64,000 nt of DNA from positions 82,501 through 146,500 of the forward strand of contig JAODUP010000566.1 of NCBI GenBank assembly GCA_025642065.1. Reading direction: 5' to 3'. Position numbers and translations under genes: made by a program. This DNA comes from Paralvinella palmiformis (taxonomy: Eukaryota; Annelida; Polychaeta; Terebellida; Alvinellidae). The first letter of the stretch is position 1; every line of letters begins with the position of its first letter. The notes under the pieces were generated by a model. It saw nothing but the letters and a program-made list of their open reading frames with translations. It had not been told where the DNA came from and made no database searches. Positions 14,619 to 29,600 of this stretch are shown piece by piece.

Positions 14619-15105
14619 TTTGTTCCCACATCACCAGTATTAATCCTTTACATTTTGCATGTTATAAAACAAGAAATCCTACATTATTCATGTTTTCCAC
14701 TTCTAACGATATAATGATATTCTGGGGAGGAACATCTCTACTATTTTCTCTATTGGTCGGAGGATCCTGAGCTCGGATGGCACATGCTCGTAATGAGAGA
14801 GACTGATGAACAACCAACTTGGCTTTATGATGCAGAACACGATATCTACAAGTAGAAAATAAACAAATCATCACAGCTGCTTCAATTAAAGATACAAATC
14901 ATGGACATGTCAATTCAACATTCATTTATCATTAACAGATCTAGATTACTTCCATATTATTCTCATGTCCATTAAATATGTAGGGATTTCATAGACACAT
15001 TTGGAGGTATGAGAAAGAAAGAACTTCTGACATTATATTATACAGGCAGTAATAATTCTGAATAGAGTAGTGGAATGCTGCATAACAACATCAAACAATA
15101 AATTT

Positions 15106-15136
<31 letters not shown>

Positions 15137-17596
15137 AAACTATGGGGGTGGGTGAGTGAGTCACATCTCAGACATATGGCCAAGGAGCAATATCCTACAA
15201 ACACAGGTATGAGTTGTATTCAAACCCACAACCTTCAGGTCTGTTGTAACCACTACACTATTAGGTTGAGATAGTTTCTGACCCAATAAGAATGCATATC
15301 CATTTGGTACAAGTGAACAGGATAACTGCTTTTAAGATTGAGCTCTTTTGATCTATAACTATGACAGTAATGAAATAAGACCCAAATCCCTAGTACAGTA
15401 TAGTTCGGCTATAATATGGATATTTGGAGTCAACAAGCTGTGGACTGTATTATAGGTGGACCATGAATTGAGACTGATCAACTGCAATCATCGCCATGAT
15501 CACTGTTGGGGTGGGCAAAAATCGGGTGTCTATATATTCATCTCGTTTGGCACCATAAAGCTGTTTATTTCGTAAGTGTTCCCAGTAATAATTTCATCAT
15601 TTGTTGACTTAAACATAAATCTTATCCTAGCGTTTGTGTGAAAAATAAAATCTTTCTGCAAAATTGTGCACAAATTATAACATATTTTTCAGATGAAGCT
15701 AGCAAATATTTGGACCACTAAATGAATGCTCATATTTGCATGTGCAGAAATAAACATCCTTGAATCATTAAATCTCCTCATGTTTAATTTGTGACCATTG
15801 GCCAGGTTTTTATTGTGTGAATTACAAATTGTGAAAATGCATTCAAATTATTCCAAAAAATTTGATCTGTCAGAGGCAGATTTCATGCCATTTCGTGAAA
15901 AATGGTATATCATGGATCCCATAAATTGGGGTCTAATATCTGACCATATTACAGCCAATTTTGTGTTATACTGGTCCGAGTTATAATGGGTCTCAATGTA
16001 GTTGGTAAAACAGTCTTACTGATGGTAACAGGTAAAAGCCTTCAATAGTGTGGCCTGTTATGAAGGGATGCTTAAAGCTTGATTTCTGTTGATTTCTAAA
16101 TATATACCAAATTCATGATGTATGGATCTTACCTTTAAAGGAAAGTCAAGTAACCTTCTTTAAAAAAGGGCACTATGTTAAATTTTTGTGAGGTATGGAC
16201 CAACTTACTTTAATTTCGGATTTCCTTGGGTTGATTGGTAATAGAATAAGAAATGCACAGCATGGTGACCTGCTTTGGGATGACCCCGGATCCACATTGG
16301 TAACTTGAGACTATCTCCAGGATCCAAATGACCTGATGGTAATGGCACCTTGTGAACAAATACAAAGTTAAAGTTACTTTGGCAAGAAAATCTGAAATGA
16401 AATGTTTCTTAATGAAATTAATAATTAATTCTAAATAATTTATTACCTCCTTGGAAATAATAAAACATCTATAAAATCAGGGATGCCAATGGAAAACAAG
16501 AAAAAAATCTGAAAAGCGGATTTACGCAATTCAGAGAACTGAATTTGCAAACATTGGCATCCCTGAAAAAAAATTATTTACAAAAAAAATTAAATTTTCA
16601 CTATTACTGTTCATAAACTACTTCCTTTAATTAAAAAAATTTAAAATAAAAACAAGCAAATTCGATGGTACAACCATTATCAGATATAAGCATTATACAT
16701 ATACTATCATCGCTAAGTTCTAAGAATATTTCATACACAAGTGAACTAATAATTTGTCTTTTCATGCACCAACAAACAAATTCTCAGTCAAGGAGACTGA
16801 AATGGTGCTACCAATAATTCAGTCATACAGAGAACAACTATAATAATAATATAAAACACACAAAAAGGCAACAAAAGATATTTTCTGCAGGATAATTTAT
16901 ATGGGTGTATACTCCTATCATGAAGAAATCCATGTCCCACAAAAAAAACAGTGTATGATTTATGTTAAAAAACTAAATAAAAATGAATGATGTTGAAGGC
17001 TGATAAAAGTTTATTCATGTAGTCCTCTGGATGAAATATGAAAGACTAATAAAACCAAACAATTACATAATGTACTATATTACCACCTACACATAATCAG
17101 TTTGTTTTTAGCCATACCTCATGAACAAATTTCACATTTGGACATTCTGCTATGTACTCCTCACTGTCACATTCTGACATGTTGATTAGTGTCTCATATG
17201 TTGTCCAGTCTGCCATCATATTCTGCTGAGAAGGATGATGGCCCATTGTGAAGAATGCTGGACATGTACAGGCAACCTTGAGACAATTTAAGGGATGGTG
17301 ACCTGTGTTCTTAAATTCAACAAAAAGCTGCCGGACTTCTCCACATAGCAATGTCATTGGAAATTCACTGAATATCACCTGAAACAGTTAGCAGTTTTGA
17401 GCTGATGAAGCGAATCTATTTCCATTCTCCGGCCTTGAAAGTAAGACAGATTATTAAATTTCAGATATTTATTTTGCTACTGATATGAAATTCACAAGTG
17501 TTATGCTTGTTTCATAATGTTCCAGTGTCTTAAGCTAATTTATCATCATTTGGAACATTTATTTTTGAGTATGGCAAAACACACAATGATAGTTAA

Positions 17597-17631
<35 letters not shown>

Positions 17632-20600
17632 TGAATATCAAATAGCATGATGAGCCAATATTTTCACATGTGTACATGCTTTCATATGAAATCTTAAAAC
17701 CAAGAGCAAAACTCACATACACAGATAATTTATATATATTTTTTCTTAAAATAAATATTTAGCATATAACAATTTAAATGGGGTCAGAGGCACCTCAAAA
17801 TAATCATTTCCCTTGTCAATAATAACAGCACAGTGGATTTGTTGACATGCTTGTTGCAAAAGTTCTGTTTCATTTTCATATTTTAGTTTGTGTGGTACGT
17901 TTTTTTTTGTTTTACTTGCAAGTGAAGTTTATCACCAACTTTCACTTTCGAGATTAGTGTCCATGAAAAAGTCAATTAAGTCAAGTGTCAAAGGAGTGGG
18001 ATATTGAATTGGAATAATAATATTAATAAATAAAATACCTATGCTTCCCAAGCAGCCATTTAACTATAGTCTTAAGATGCGGATTTTATGGCAATAAAAA
18101 CTGGATCACTCATAATCTAGACTAAAGATTAGAATTCCATTACTTTAATAGGCAAGGAACATGCAACAGTTTTGATGGAGTTATTTTTTTGAAAAGTAAA
18201 TCAACAACAGCAACACTAGCAATATTACAACTAACTGGAGTCATTTAAGACAGCTTACTTGTAGTTTGGGCATTGGTGGTACTATGATTAGATCTAGTCG
18301 TCTGTCGGGTCCATACATCTTGCTGGCTTTCTCCTCTTTTGTATTATTAAGCCGTTGTCCCTGGACTTCCAATGTCGCCTGCAACAAGCACCACATGGAA
18401 GTGAAATGGTTTGTCAGATGTGATACAGTAACAGGAACAACAAGTTAAAAATGCTAAAACCTAACAGCATAATATATATTTCTTAGCCAAACAAGATAAT
18501 TAAAAATTGTGTGATAAATTTTAATATAGGCCATCATTAGGAGTAACAACAGTATAACACAAGCATTAATAGTTCTAGTTTAACACAAGGATGAGGTTAC
18601 CAAAATAATAATTATAAAAAAAGATCTCACTACGAGCTATTATCGTTATTACAAACACTTTCCTGAGAAAGTTAGAAAGTCAAACAATAATTCATCAACT
18701 CATACAGTTTTCAGTGTTCTTTTCTCACAAGATGATGACTGATGTTTTACGTCCGCTTTTGCGCACATGGTAGGCTAAATGGGCTGAGCAACCTCCAAAG
18801 GTAATGAAGCCAAGTCAAACTGAAACAGCCTTCAGATATGCCAAGACCACAGAGGCACCCCTTTTCTCTTAATAAATTCAGTAAAACAAAAAAGGCAAAT
18901 AGAACTCTCAGCACTGTACCACATACTTTGCCTCTGACTGTTATGGTAGCTACAAAACTTGGCTTGGAAAGATTTGCTGATTCTGATGATAATGGTGCAC
19001 CCTGATCTGGCATATTGGTGCCAAGGCTGTATGCCAAACCAGTTATGTGCAAGTCACCAGTCATCCGACACACCAGGCATAAATGGATCTGTCAGAAAGA
19101 TTACAGTGTACAGTCATAACACAAAATTACCACACAGGCTCTGTACTATCTTAGGTGTAAATTATTATATTTGGCATAAATTATTATTAGTGCCATTGTA
19201 CAATGGCTTTTCTACAACTCTTCCATTACTAGCTCCTTAGCGATATATATGTAGACCAGTGCTGAAGTGAAACTGGAGCAATCCATCCCAATCTTAGTTA
19301 TTGCAAAACAGTATAATATTTAAGTACAAATCCATATCCAGTATTAAGAAATGTCATGATTTGTTGTTATACTAATAGGCATATGATGATCAAATATGAA
19401 AAGCAAATAAAAATTCAATCTACATACCCTCCTAGTTTCACCTCCTTGTAATACAAACTCAGGAATTGTTTCACTGTCAATTGCTTCATTGCACATCTGA
19501 TTCTGGTATTAAACAGGTAACAAAACATTTCATCAATACATTAAATTACACAGTGATTTACAAAACATATGTGGGTATACACAAACATAGAGAGAGAGAA
19601 AGAGGGAGACAGAAAGACAGACAGAGAGAGAGAGAAGGAGGCATACACGTGGTGATAGAGAGAGAGAAAAACAGTTAAGCTGATCAGAAAATAGGAAATT
19701 AAACTCATATTAACCTTTATTATGAGATTAACGACTGAACAAAGTATCCTGTAGATGGAAGTACTATTTTATAACAGATGGCATGAACTGATCACTGAGA
19801 AGTGGAATTGATTTACTTAGAGTCTGATAAAAAATCTGCGCTGATTTATCTTTTGGACAATTAAAAAAACAGGTATGATTTAAGTTCTCAAAATATGCAA
19901 ATAAGTATAAATTATCATTGCTGAAAAGAAATCAATTGATCAAAAGAGTTTAATGCGGTGTTTTATGGATGATAACCATGCCTAAGCGATGAGCAAGCCA
20001 CTCAGTCACAGATGCAGCAACGATGATAGTGCCGAATGTTAGCATTATCTCTGATTGAAGTCAGCAGAGTTAGTGTCACGGTTTGAGATTGCACTCGGTT
20101 TAATATTGCCTGTTTAATTCCAGATTAGCTAAACTATAAAACAGTTGGGAGATGGGAGACATGACCAAAACATTGGAAAATGTTAACTAATCTCATTATT
20201 ATGCATTCCTTTCCTTACTTGATGGGGCTCTATCTTCTGATTTTTCTTGGAGAATGGGGATAAAACTAAATAAATCTGAACTTGAGAAAGACTAAACTGT
20301 TACCTGAATACGTTATTTATTGGTAAAAGTGTCACAGCAGGTATTCCCATAGTAACACCAACGAACCATTCTTAGAAAAACGCTATAACTAACAGAAAAG
20401 GTTAAAGAACTGCTGCCAAACTTTGACTGAAATTCACCAAATGGGTCAAATTACTGATCCAAATATGATCCATTATTTAACATTCTCAATACTTGTTGTC
20501 ATAAGATCTGGTTATCAGGTTGGTCTAATATAAATATATGATCCTGAACAAAAATTGCTGAAGTTTCATGCCACAGAACAACATCTTGACTAACCTTTAC

Positions 20601-23600
20601 AGAGCCAGCTGTAGATTCATTGCTGATTAGTTGGGTTGACTTGTCCCCACTAGCAGATCCATAATCCACTGGTAAGAACTTCCACAGCAGTGTAACATCC
20701 AGAAGTACAAGGGCCACCTTCAATGGATTTGATAACACTACCTCCAGGGTCATTGGTTCTGTAGGAATATATAACACATAATAGGTTAGATAAAACAAAC
20801 TTATATCATCAAAACTGCCCCCTGATCATTACTTCAAATAACACAAAATTCATAATTGAGACTAATCCACACCATTAATAACAATCTTAAAGGCCTCGGA
20901 CATTAAAATTTTCAATATTGTTTTCATTCCCTTCTAATTTTACATTTTATATTGTTAAACAATACCCATGTTTATTTCTCTTAATGGTGACCCTAGTGCA
21001 TCACAGCACTTTCCTGAAGTAGATGACATCAGTGCATGAAAACAGGTTAATCAATACAGCTTGTGACGTCACAGCAGCCAAACATAACCATATGATAAGC
21101 GTCACCAATGCTTGTGTTGTTGTGGAATTGGTTTTACTTAGAGCATGAACCAGTGTAATATTAGTGTTAATATCATGTTTTTTTATGTTACAACTGGTTT
21201 CTTTAGATATACAGTTGTTTATAGAATCATTATGAAATATGGCTTGCCGCTGTGTTGTGTATGGGTGTGACAAATGAAATTTCAGTTCATGGATATTTCT
21301 CCCCCATCTTAAAAAAAAACTGAGGGCAGCTTAGAACACAAGACAAATGGTGCCCCAAACATATCCAGTGAACATTTTGTTGGTGACAGCTATTACAATA
21401 AAATGCCATGCAAAGTAGGTATGGTGAAGAAACTGATTTTGAAGAAAGACAATCAGATATCTTCAATTTCTGAATCATCTGCCTCTGGCTCGAACATATA
21501 CGGCTGTATATAAGATGAATCGGGATTGCAATCACTATCCTACTCTTCTTCTGACAATCATGCTAATCTTCAACATCAGAATTGGCTGATTTATCTATGA
21601 ATCTGAATCTGACACTAGCTGTAGGTTCGTGATTATTATTGACATGGTGAAAAAATCCTGCAGTGAAGTCACGACTGCTGATCGCATTCGCTTTAAAAAG
21701 ATATCCTTTATTGCGGTTATTTTAACCTAAACTGGCCATATCCTTCAAAATATCTGGACTGCCAAAAATCTTGACATACTAGTAAGATTAAAAATATACT
21801 AGCTCTGTTGGCTGGTACAGATTGACAGCATGCTATGTTGGGCTGTTAATGTAAAATGACTGTACAAGTTATACAAGAATATAGAGAATAACATTTCATG
21901 TCTGAAGTATCAAACAACAATTAACGGAACAATGACTTTTGTACACTACTTTGAAATTGGTTCATTAATAGTCCTGTTGACTGGAACAGTCAAAAGAGAT
22001 AGCTGATAAGATCTAATATATAATATGTTTTAATATGTAATAATTTTCATCGAAACACAATTTACTACATCAACATTTACTGTCTGTGTAATTACTGATG
22101 TTCAGTTAAATATTATCTGTGAGGAAGCAACTTTATTCTGCAACACATGATGTGAAAAGGAACTGTACTAATTACTTAGTGGTATATTCTTGGAAATAAA
22201 TATTTAAATACTTCTTATTTTGAATCAAGATACTTGTGACTTCTACAGACAAAATGAATTAATTCAACCGAGTGGCATGCTTAAAGGGAAAGGCAACAAC
22301 ACTTCTGGGCCAGATTAGCCATAATAAGAATTGATAATTATGATATATACCATAATCTTACTTGTATAACGCACAATTTTTTTTACTATTTTCCGTCATT
22401 TATGGGAGGTTGCATGTTATACACCATAACTAAACGTGTCAATTTTTTAAAAGAAAACTAAATATTTTACTGTTCTTAGGCCACTGTTATTTTAATACTT
22501 CTTCTACAAAGCTACTGATCACAGCTGAAACCGTCTGTCGGGAAATAAATCGGTCTTCATTATTAACTTTTATCATTTTCAATTACCAAATGATAAAAAG
22601 GGTCACTTTACAAGGTGTGAAGATAAATAAACTACTGTAAAAACTTCTCCACTTAGAACCTATACATGTGTCATATTTAACTGAAAACGGAAACAATAGA
22701 AATGGCTGTTGACAATTGAGACAAGTTTGCTTATTAATTATAACATCAAAGCAATTATGAATGGAAATCAAAGGTTGTGACAAATAGCTTTTGATTTTTT
22801 TGCTGACCCTAGGAGCAAATTCTTTATCAGGCCGTCTTATCCGGAAGGGTGTACATAATTACGGAAAAAATGGTGTGTAAATCCAGCTGCCCCAAAACTA
22901 GGTTTTCTTGAATTGTTTCTGGTCAACAAGGGGTGCGCATTATACATGAGTGCACCGTATACACAGGAGATTAGGGTAAATACAATTAGAGTACTGATAT
23001 ACACTGCCCATAATTTGCAGTCCATGACCCACATATTTTATAAGTATTGTTAAAATTTAACAGTAGTGTTGTTGAAAATTAGTATATACCATTTCCCGGA
23101 TCACACTTTGGAATAAAAACAATTTTCAATAAGAAACATTCTTCAGGACTCAGGATTGAAGCTCAACATTAGACCTATGATTAATAGATTTGTGAGAAAA
23201 ATCTACTTACCATCCAGAACACAAACTGGATGGTTTGTATTATCCGTCCAATTTGTATAACAACCCAATGAAGGCTTGAAATCATATGGCAGAGAGCCAT
23301 TCATTGACACAACTATTATTTCTTCCAGTTTATGCCAAACTGGGCTGTCTTCTTCACTGGATGTAAAGTCAATGGAACTGGCTTTTAGCCTACCATCTGA
23401 AATGTGAATAAATAACAAAATTAAGGCAACTAGAATCCTATCAGCAATTAATGGGCTTTGGAATGAAATTAGTCATGTCCTTGATCTGAAGTTAATCCTC
23501 TTGCAAAAAGACATAGAACTTCTCAGTGTAACAGAACCAAATTTTAACCGGAGACGTCTTCAAAATGTATCTCATTTCTTCACTTGTAACATTAGTCATT

Positions 23601-26600
23601 AGTTTAGCATCATGCTAGACAATGTTCCGAGGATGTAACACTGTGGATATTTAAATCGTGTTACACATCCTTTGTAGGAGTATATCCTAAAAGACCAGTG
23701 ACAATATTCGGCTATGGATGACTCAATATCTTCTAAAACTAAATGATAATAAAACAAATTATTTTATATTTGGCATCACCACACTGTGTTAAATCCCTAA
23801 AGACACCAGCATTACAGATCGGTGCATCTTCGATTAGCCCTAATGGGTCAGTAAAAAATCTAGGGGTTATTTTTGACCAATGTATTAACATGCATGAACA
23901 TGTCACATCAGTATGCCGAGCTGCCTACTACCATCTTAAGAACATCCACTGTTTAAAAGCATTCTTGACACAAGAAGCACTTGTAACTGTAGTTCATGCC
24001 TTTGTTACATCTCGTATAGACTATTGTAACTCCCTGTTATATGGCATATCTGATTATAACATTAATCGCCTTCAGCGAATTCAGAATAGTGCAGCTCGCA
24101 TTGTAACAAATACGAGAAAATATGATCGTATCACCCCAATTCTTCAAAAACTACATTGGCTACCTATTAGACAGCGTATCCATTTTAAGATTCTGTTAAT
24201 AACTTATAAATCTATTAATGATATGGCGCCAGAATACCTGTGTGAACTGGTTTCCATTAGAAAGTTATCCCGAAAACTCAGGTCATCCAGTCAGATACTA
24301 TTGCAGGTGCCAGTGTCTCAGCTCAAGTCATATGGTGATTGTGCATTTAGTGTTGCAGCCCCCACTTTGTGGAATAAGTTGCCGGCAAATATTAGAAATA
24401 CGTCGACTCTTGATTAAGTCTCTTCTAAAAACACACCTATTTAAGGTCGCTTTCACAGATAAATAATTATTATCTTTTAAATCATTACAGGGTTTTTACA
24501 GACATTATTTGGGGTATTATTATATTACATATTATTTGTACAGCGCCTTTGAATGGCTCCTGCTAGTAAGGGCACTTTATTAAATATACATTATTATTAT
24601 TAAAGTGAATCACCATATTAATATATTATGGAATGAGACGGCATAAGAGGTTTTAAACTGTCATATGAAGCCAAAAGAAATCCAGTCTTTATTAAGGTCC
24701 TGTTTGAAGCTGGACATAAACAGTATAGATATTATAAATACAAATTATCTGTTAAGGTGCAGTGTATTTTACACAAAATTCACAAACTTATATGAAAAAC
24801 ACATCTTGCTCAAAATTCATTCATAGAATAAGAACATCCAATTTTGAAGACAAGTTTCTTAAAAGAATAAAATCCTAATGGCCATTTTCTTAATTTAAAA
24901 GGTCATGTTATGAAATACTGCATACAAAGCCAGCTTCGTTCATACTAGGATAGTGGTACGGAAACACACCTGGCTCCTTCTGAGGCCTTTCTATCACAAG
25001 CACTTTGGTATCATTTCCACTCACGGCGGGCAATGGAAGCTGTGGCAATTCACCTGCAAGACTTCCACCCATGCTGCCATCAGGTGAATACTGGTTTAGT
25101 TGCTGCTGCACAAAATATTTAAGCACTTGGTTACCAACCATTGTATCTATTGTACATACATATACAGTATATTGTATTTCTGTCCACACCAAAGATGACT
25201 GTTCAGCGTAAATATTAAACAATAAACCAAGCAGAATCATAATGCTATGTTGTAAAACAATAACAAAATGAAAAATATATATGTGTGTGTGTGTGTGTGT
25301 TGGTATTGGTGTGTGTGAATATATTCCATGCTTTAATGTCTATTCAAGAACTGTACTAACTCCAAATGAAACATGATCTTACTCAAATCAGCCAAACAAA
25401 ACATTAACAAAGAAGGGAACTGTACTATTTACACAGAAATATACTATCAAACACATTTTACCAAATGTACAGGATATTATTTACACAGAACCAATCACAG
25501 CCACACCCATAGTGTCTATGCATTTATACCCACAATAATCACCTTGAAAACAAACAGGTATTCCCGCAAAAATGCATTCTGTTGTGGCGGTGACTGCTTG
25601 CTAGCAGCACTGAGAAGATGCTTAAAGGCAGATGTTGCATTCTCCAGCTGTTTAAGGTTGAATGACTGGCGGCCAAGAGTGAAATTAATGTGATCCTGTA
25701 ATGTATATAAACAGCAGACTGAACTGAGATCAACACTTAAGCATACCTGATGTGGAAAACAAACCAATGTCAATGCTTAATGAACTGATGGCAAAATCAA
25801 TCAGCTTGTGATAACATTTTTAGCAATTACAGGCTAGAAGCTACTGGTTGACAATGTATATAATGTTCATAGCAATTTGTTAAGCCTGCAGCAGTGGACA
25901 AGGAATTACCTAGCACCAACTCAAGCTTGAAAATGTCTTTCTGGAAAACCATGCCCCTCCAAAACATTTTATTAAATGAAGCATAACCTTATCTAAACCT
26001 ATCACACAATGATATGTGGTGTCATTTAGTGAAAAGAAAATATCTAAATCGAATCAGGAAGGCTTTCTCTGCCCAAAATATCAAATCAGAAACACAGAGT
26101 ACTATATTAACCAGCAAACGTACGAAAATAACAACTTAATTATCATAGCTTTGACAATGCACCAAATTGAAACATAAATTTAAATTAGACATGATCAACC
26201 TGTGAGCATACCTCTGCCAGACTCCAGTCTTTGCCTTTGTAAACCTGTGATGCTTGGCTGTACGATCTCAAGGCATGCCGCCTCTGAAACAAGAAATAAT
26301 CGCACATCTTTATCAGCAGCTCACTGGCTTTGGTGATTTTGGAGCATATAAGTAGCATATAATAAAGTGTTTCATAATTTATAAGGCTACGGTAGGCGCG
26401 CTAGTGCCAGTTCAATGTTTGCAATCAATGCAATTGATACATATGAAGCACGGATGCATAAGACATATTTCACATGTCGTCTACAAATGATATTGTTACT
26501 TGTATTAATACCAACACATGGTTGCGACATAACTACATACGGCAGAAGTAGGATAATTCTTTATATATTTGTCATAACTATTGAATGTTTCATATTATAT

Positions 26601-29600
26601 TGACAAATGTTTGTGCTACTGTAATCTAGTATGCTATTTTCTATTGTAATCTAGTCTTTTTATGCTAAATATGTATGAATGTACGCATTATTGGTGTTTT
26701 ACCTGAAATAAAATCTATCTATAGCTTGGGAATCATTCTGCTGATGGTAATTAATGTAAAGAAAATAAAACATTAATGGGAAACCTGACTATTAAAGATA
26801 AGACACACATCATTTTCCTGAAGTTTATAAGTGCTATATGACAAAATATAGTTAAGTCTTCCATTAAAAGCAGTTCACAGATGATTTGCCTTTCCCTATT
26901 GACATTGTAACTTACTTGTCCAGCCTTACTAAACCTATGTCCAGCAAGAATCATGTGGAATGCATACTTCCTAACCATTGGCTGCTTCATCTTGATAAAA
27001 CAGTGGGCGGCTTGTTCCAACAACAGAGCACTACGTAGATCAGAGTCCTGTAAGATAGAAATATGATATTCTGCTAAATGCTTTATTTACTATTATCACA
27101 ATAGATGAGCCCCAATAGTTTTATTCCAACTGGATCAAAAGTTGACAGCACAATAACAACTAGGTAACCATGTATGGAGATTTCCTGTTTTAAGAGGTGA
27201 TAAAGTCAGATATACAACAATATAGATTTGAACTATGTAGAACACCTGTAACTAAGCAGGGATATCAAATAAAGCAAAATCTTGTGCCAGCAAGATAGTC
27301 TTAACTTTTAAACTAGCAAATAATTTGGTCACTGGTTTAAGCAGATGATACAAATATTTGTACTCCAGATAAATTCAAGATGGATGGGACTTAGTTATCA
27401 GTCACTCAACTATAAAATAAATAAATTTAAATATGAAGTACGCTGTTTCAATATGAACCATCGTGCAAAAGAAAGAGGTGAAAATATTTGTTTTGTTTAT
27501 TGCAGTTCTGCAATAAATTAAATTCATTAAAAAAAGGGTTACACACTGCATAGTCTTGCAGTAGCACACTATCTCTGCAATGAAATAGTCCATTCATCTG
27601 TGAGTTGATTCTAAAAAGTTAGAATATCTTTCCAAATACTTGCTGTTTTGGGGATTTTTTTCTTGACACTACTGGAAACAAGCCAAACTAAACAGCATAT
27701 TTCAAATATCTCTTGATAGCTCATGTGAGCAAATGCTTTGTTCAGCCATGGCAATAGTCAAGCCTAGTATATACGACCAAGGGGCAACTCCTGGGGGAAA
27801 CGCAACAAACACAGGTATGAACATTTGATTGGAGTGTTGCAGGCCAGTGCTCCAGCCACTCTGCTATCAGAGCACTCAGCCATCTGCCCAAAGAAAATAT
27901 AACTTGGATAGTACCCTATGATAGTTCAAACATTAATTTGCACCCAGTCTAGGTATAATATCAACAATATCTATTAGTTAGTTATTTCTGACAACCCTTT
28001 ATCAAACCATGTCAGCTTTTATTGTGGAATTATATATCACTACCTCAAAAATTGCATGCTATATAAGATTTTTAATATTATTATAATTTTTTTTAATCAT
28101 AACTATTACTAACCTCACTAGTCATTTTAATAAACAGTTGAGCTGCTTCTGTATATAAACCCTTACTCTTCAGGGCTTCTGTACTTAATAATGTTGCTCT
28201 GCTAGCAAACTGTGTAGACCTAAAAATAATGGAATGAAATAGTTAACTGAAACAGGCAAAATCCCATCAAGACGAATTGATCAAAGATTTTGTTAGAAAT
28301 CTACACAAATCCAATTTCAGCCAAAATATATATAACTAAAAAATAGTGTGTATGTGTCATGTGTGACTGATAAAGAGAGACCAGATCTTTAACTAGATCT
28401 AAGTTGTAAATGTTCATAACTCTGGGCTGAACAAGTATGTGTATTTCAACATATAGACTTAGTTATAAATGGGTACATGGCTTGAAGGCGGTGAGTTACT
28501 GTGTACAACTGGCACTGATAAAAGGCAACAACAAACAGCATACAACACCTTATAACAATACCACATATACAGTTCAACAATAATTGTGCACAATATCCTG
28601 ATACCAGTGTACCCATTACTGTATGTATGAAAGCAATGCCCATGGACACAAGGAAGTAATCCAGTACAATATGTCATAACATGGGAAGTCAAAGGGTACC
28701 TACAATAAAATATTCAAATTATGACATTTATTATCTCAATTAAATGCCTCTATAGTTCATAGTAGGTCCAAGTTGTTGGTCATGTTTAATAGCAATCATT
28801 GTTATGGGCTGTGTAAATGGCCACCAGGATGTGACATCAGCATGTTGATTGCAGTGATTCTAGAAGCTGTTTGCTTGCATACTATCCAGGCTTAACCTGT
28901 TAACCACAGTGTATATGTTCGCTGATTATTAGATGTAATGGCATCAAATCATGTGGATGTAGGGATTGCAGATTATCTGTATTAACTATCTAAATATTAA
29001 TCAAACTGACAGTGATAGTGAGCTCAGTTCGGATAGTGACAGTGAAACTGTTCATAACTACTGTGATCAAGAAACATGTGCACAGCCCAGTGACAGAACA
29101 GGTAGATAAGGAGGGGGGGGGGTCACTCCCACACCGATAACTGTACCAGCTATGAAATTAATGTTGCATATCAATAACACATAAGATAAGAAATTTATAT
29201 TTAACATTGGTGAGACTGAGACTTAACATAGCAAATCCATTCTAGAACAATAGCTACTATAACACTCAATAGTAGATCAAGTTGTACATACACATTGATC
29301 TTGAGTGACCCTGCCATTCTGACATCGATTAAAGGGCTGGTATACCAGGCACAGAGTGATTACAGGGAAAATAATTGTGATTACATTTTAAGTAATCATG
29401 ATTATGATAATGAATACAGTGTATAGCATACAAATGTGAATGTGATACTTCATCTTTATTCACCGACCTACATATATAATACCAATATAATTACTAAATA
29501 AAACACTGGAAAAGTAGATTTTATTGATCCGATGATGTGATATATATAAAGACATGAAATTGAAAATTATTATAAAAACATGATATTAATTTGAAAGACA

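Noticed and set aside
23743..24417. 224-codon open frame, the longest in the window
   Set aside because: It is the C-terminal part of an L2-like LINE, not a host gene: its motifs (DYCNSLLYGI, LHWLPI, APTLWNKLP) are retrotransposon hallmarks, and a second copy lies at 60.5-61.3 kb.
28930..29100. Ser/Asp-rich reading (DSDSELSSDSDSE) as a transposase N-terminus
   Set aside because: Acidic tails of this kind occur in many proteins; no other part of a piggyBac or similar protein is visible nearby.
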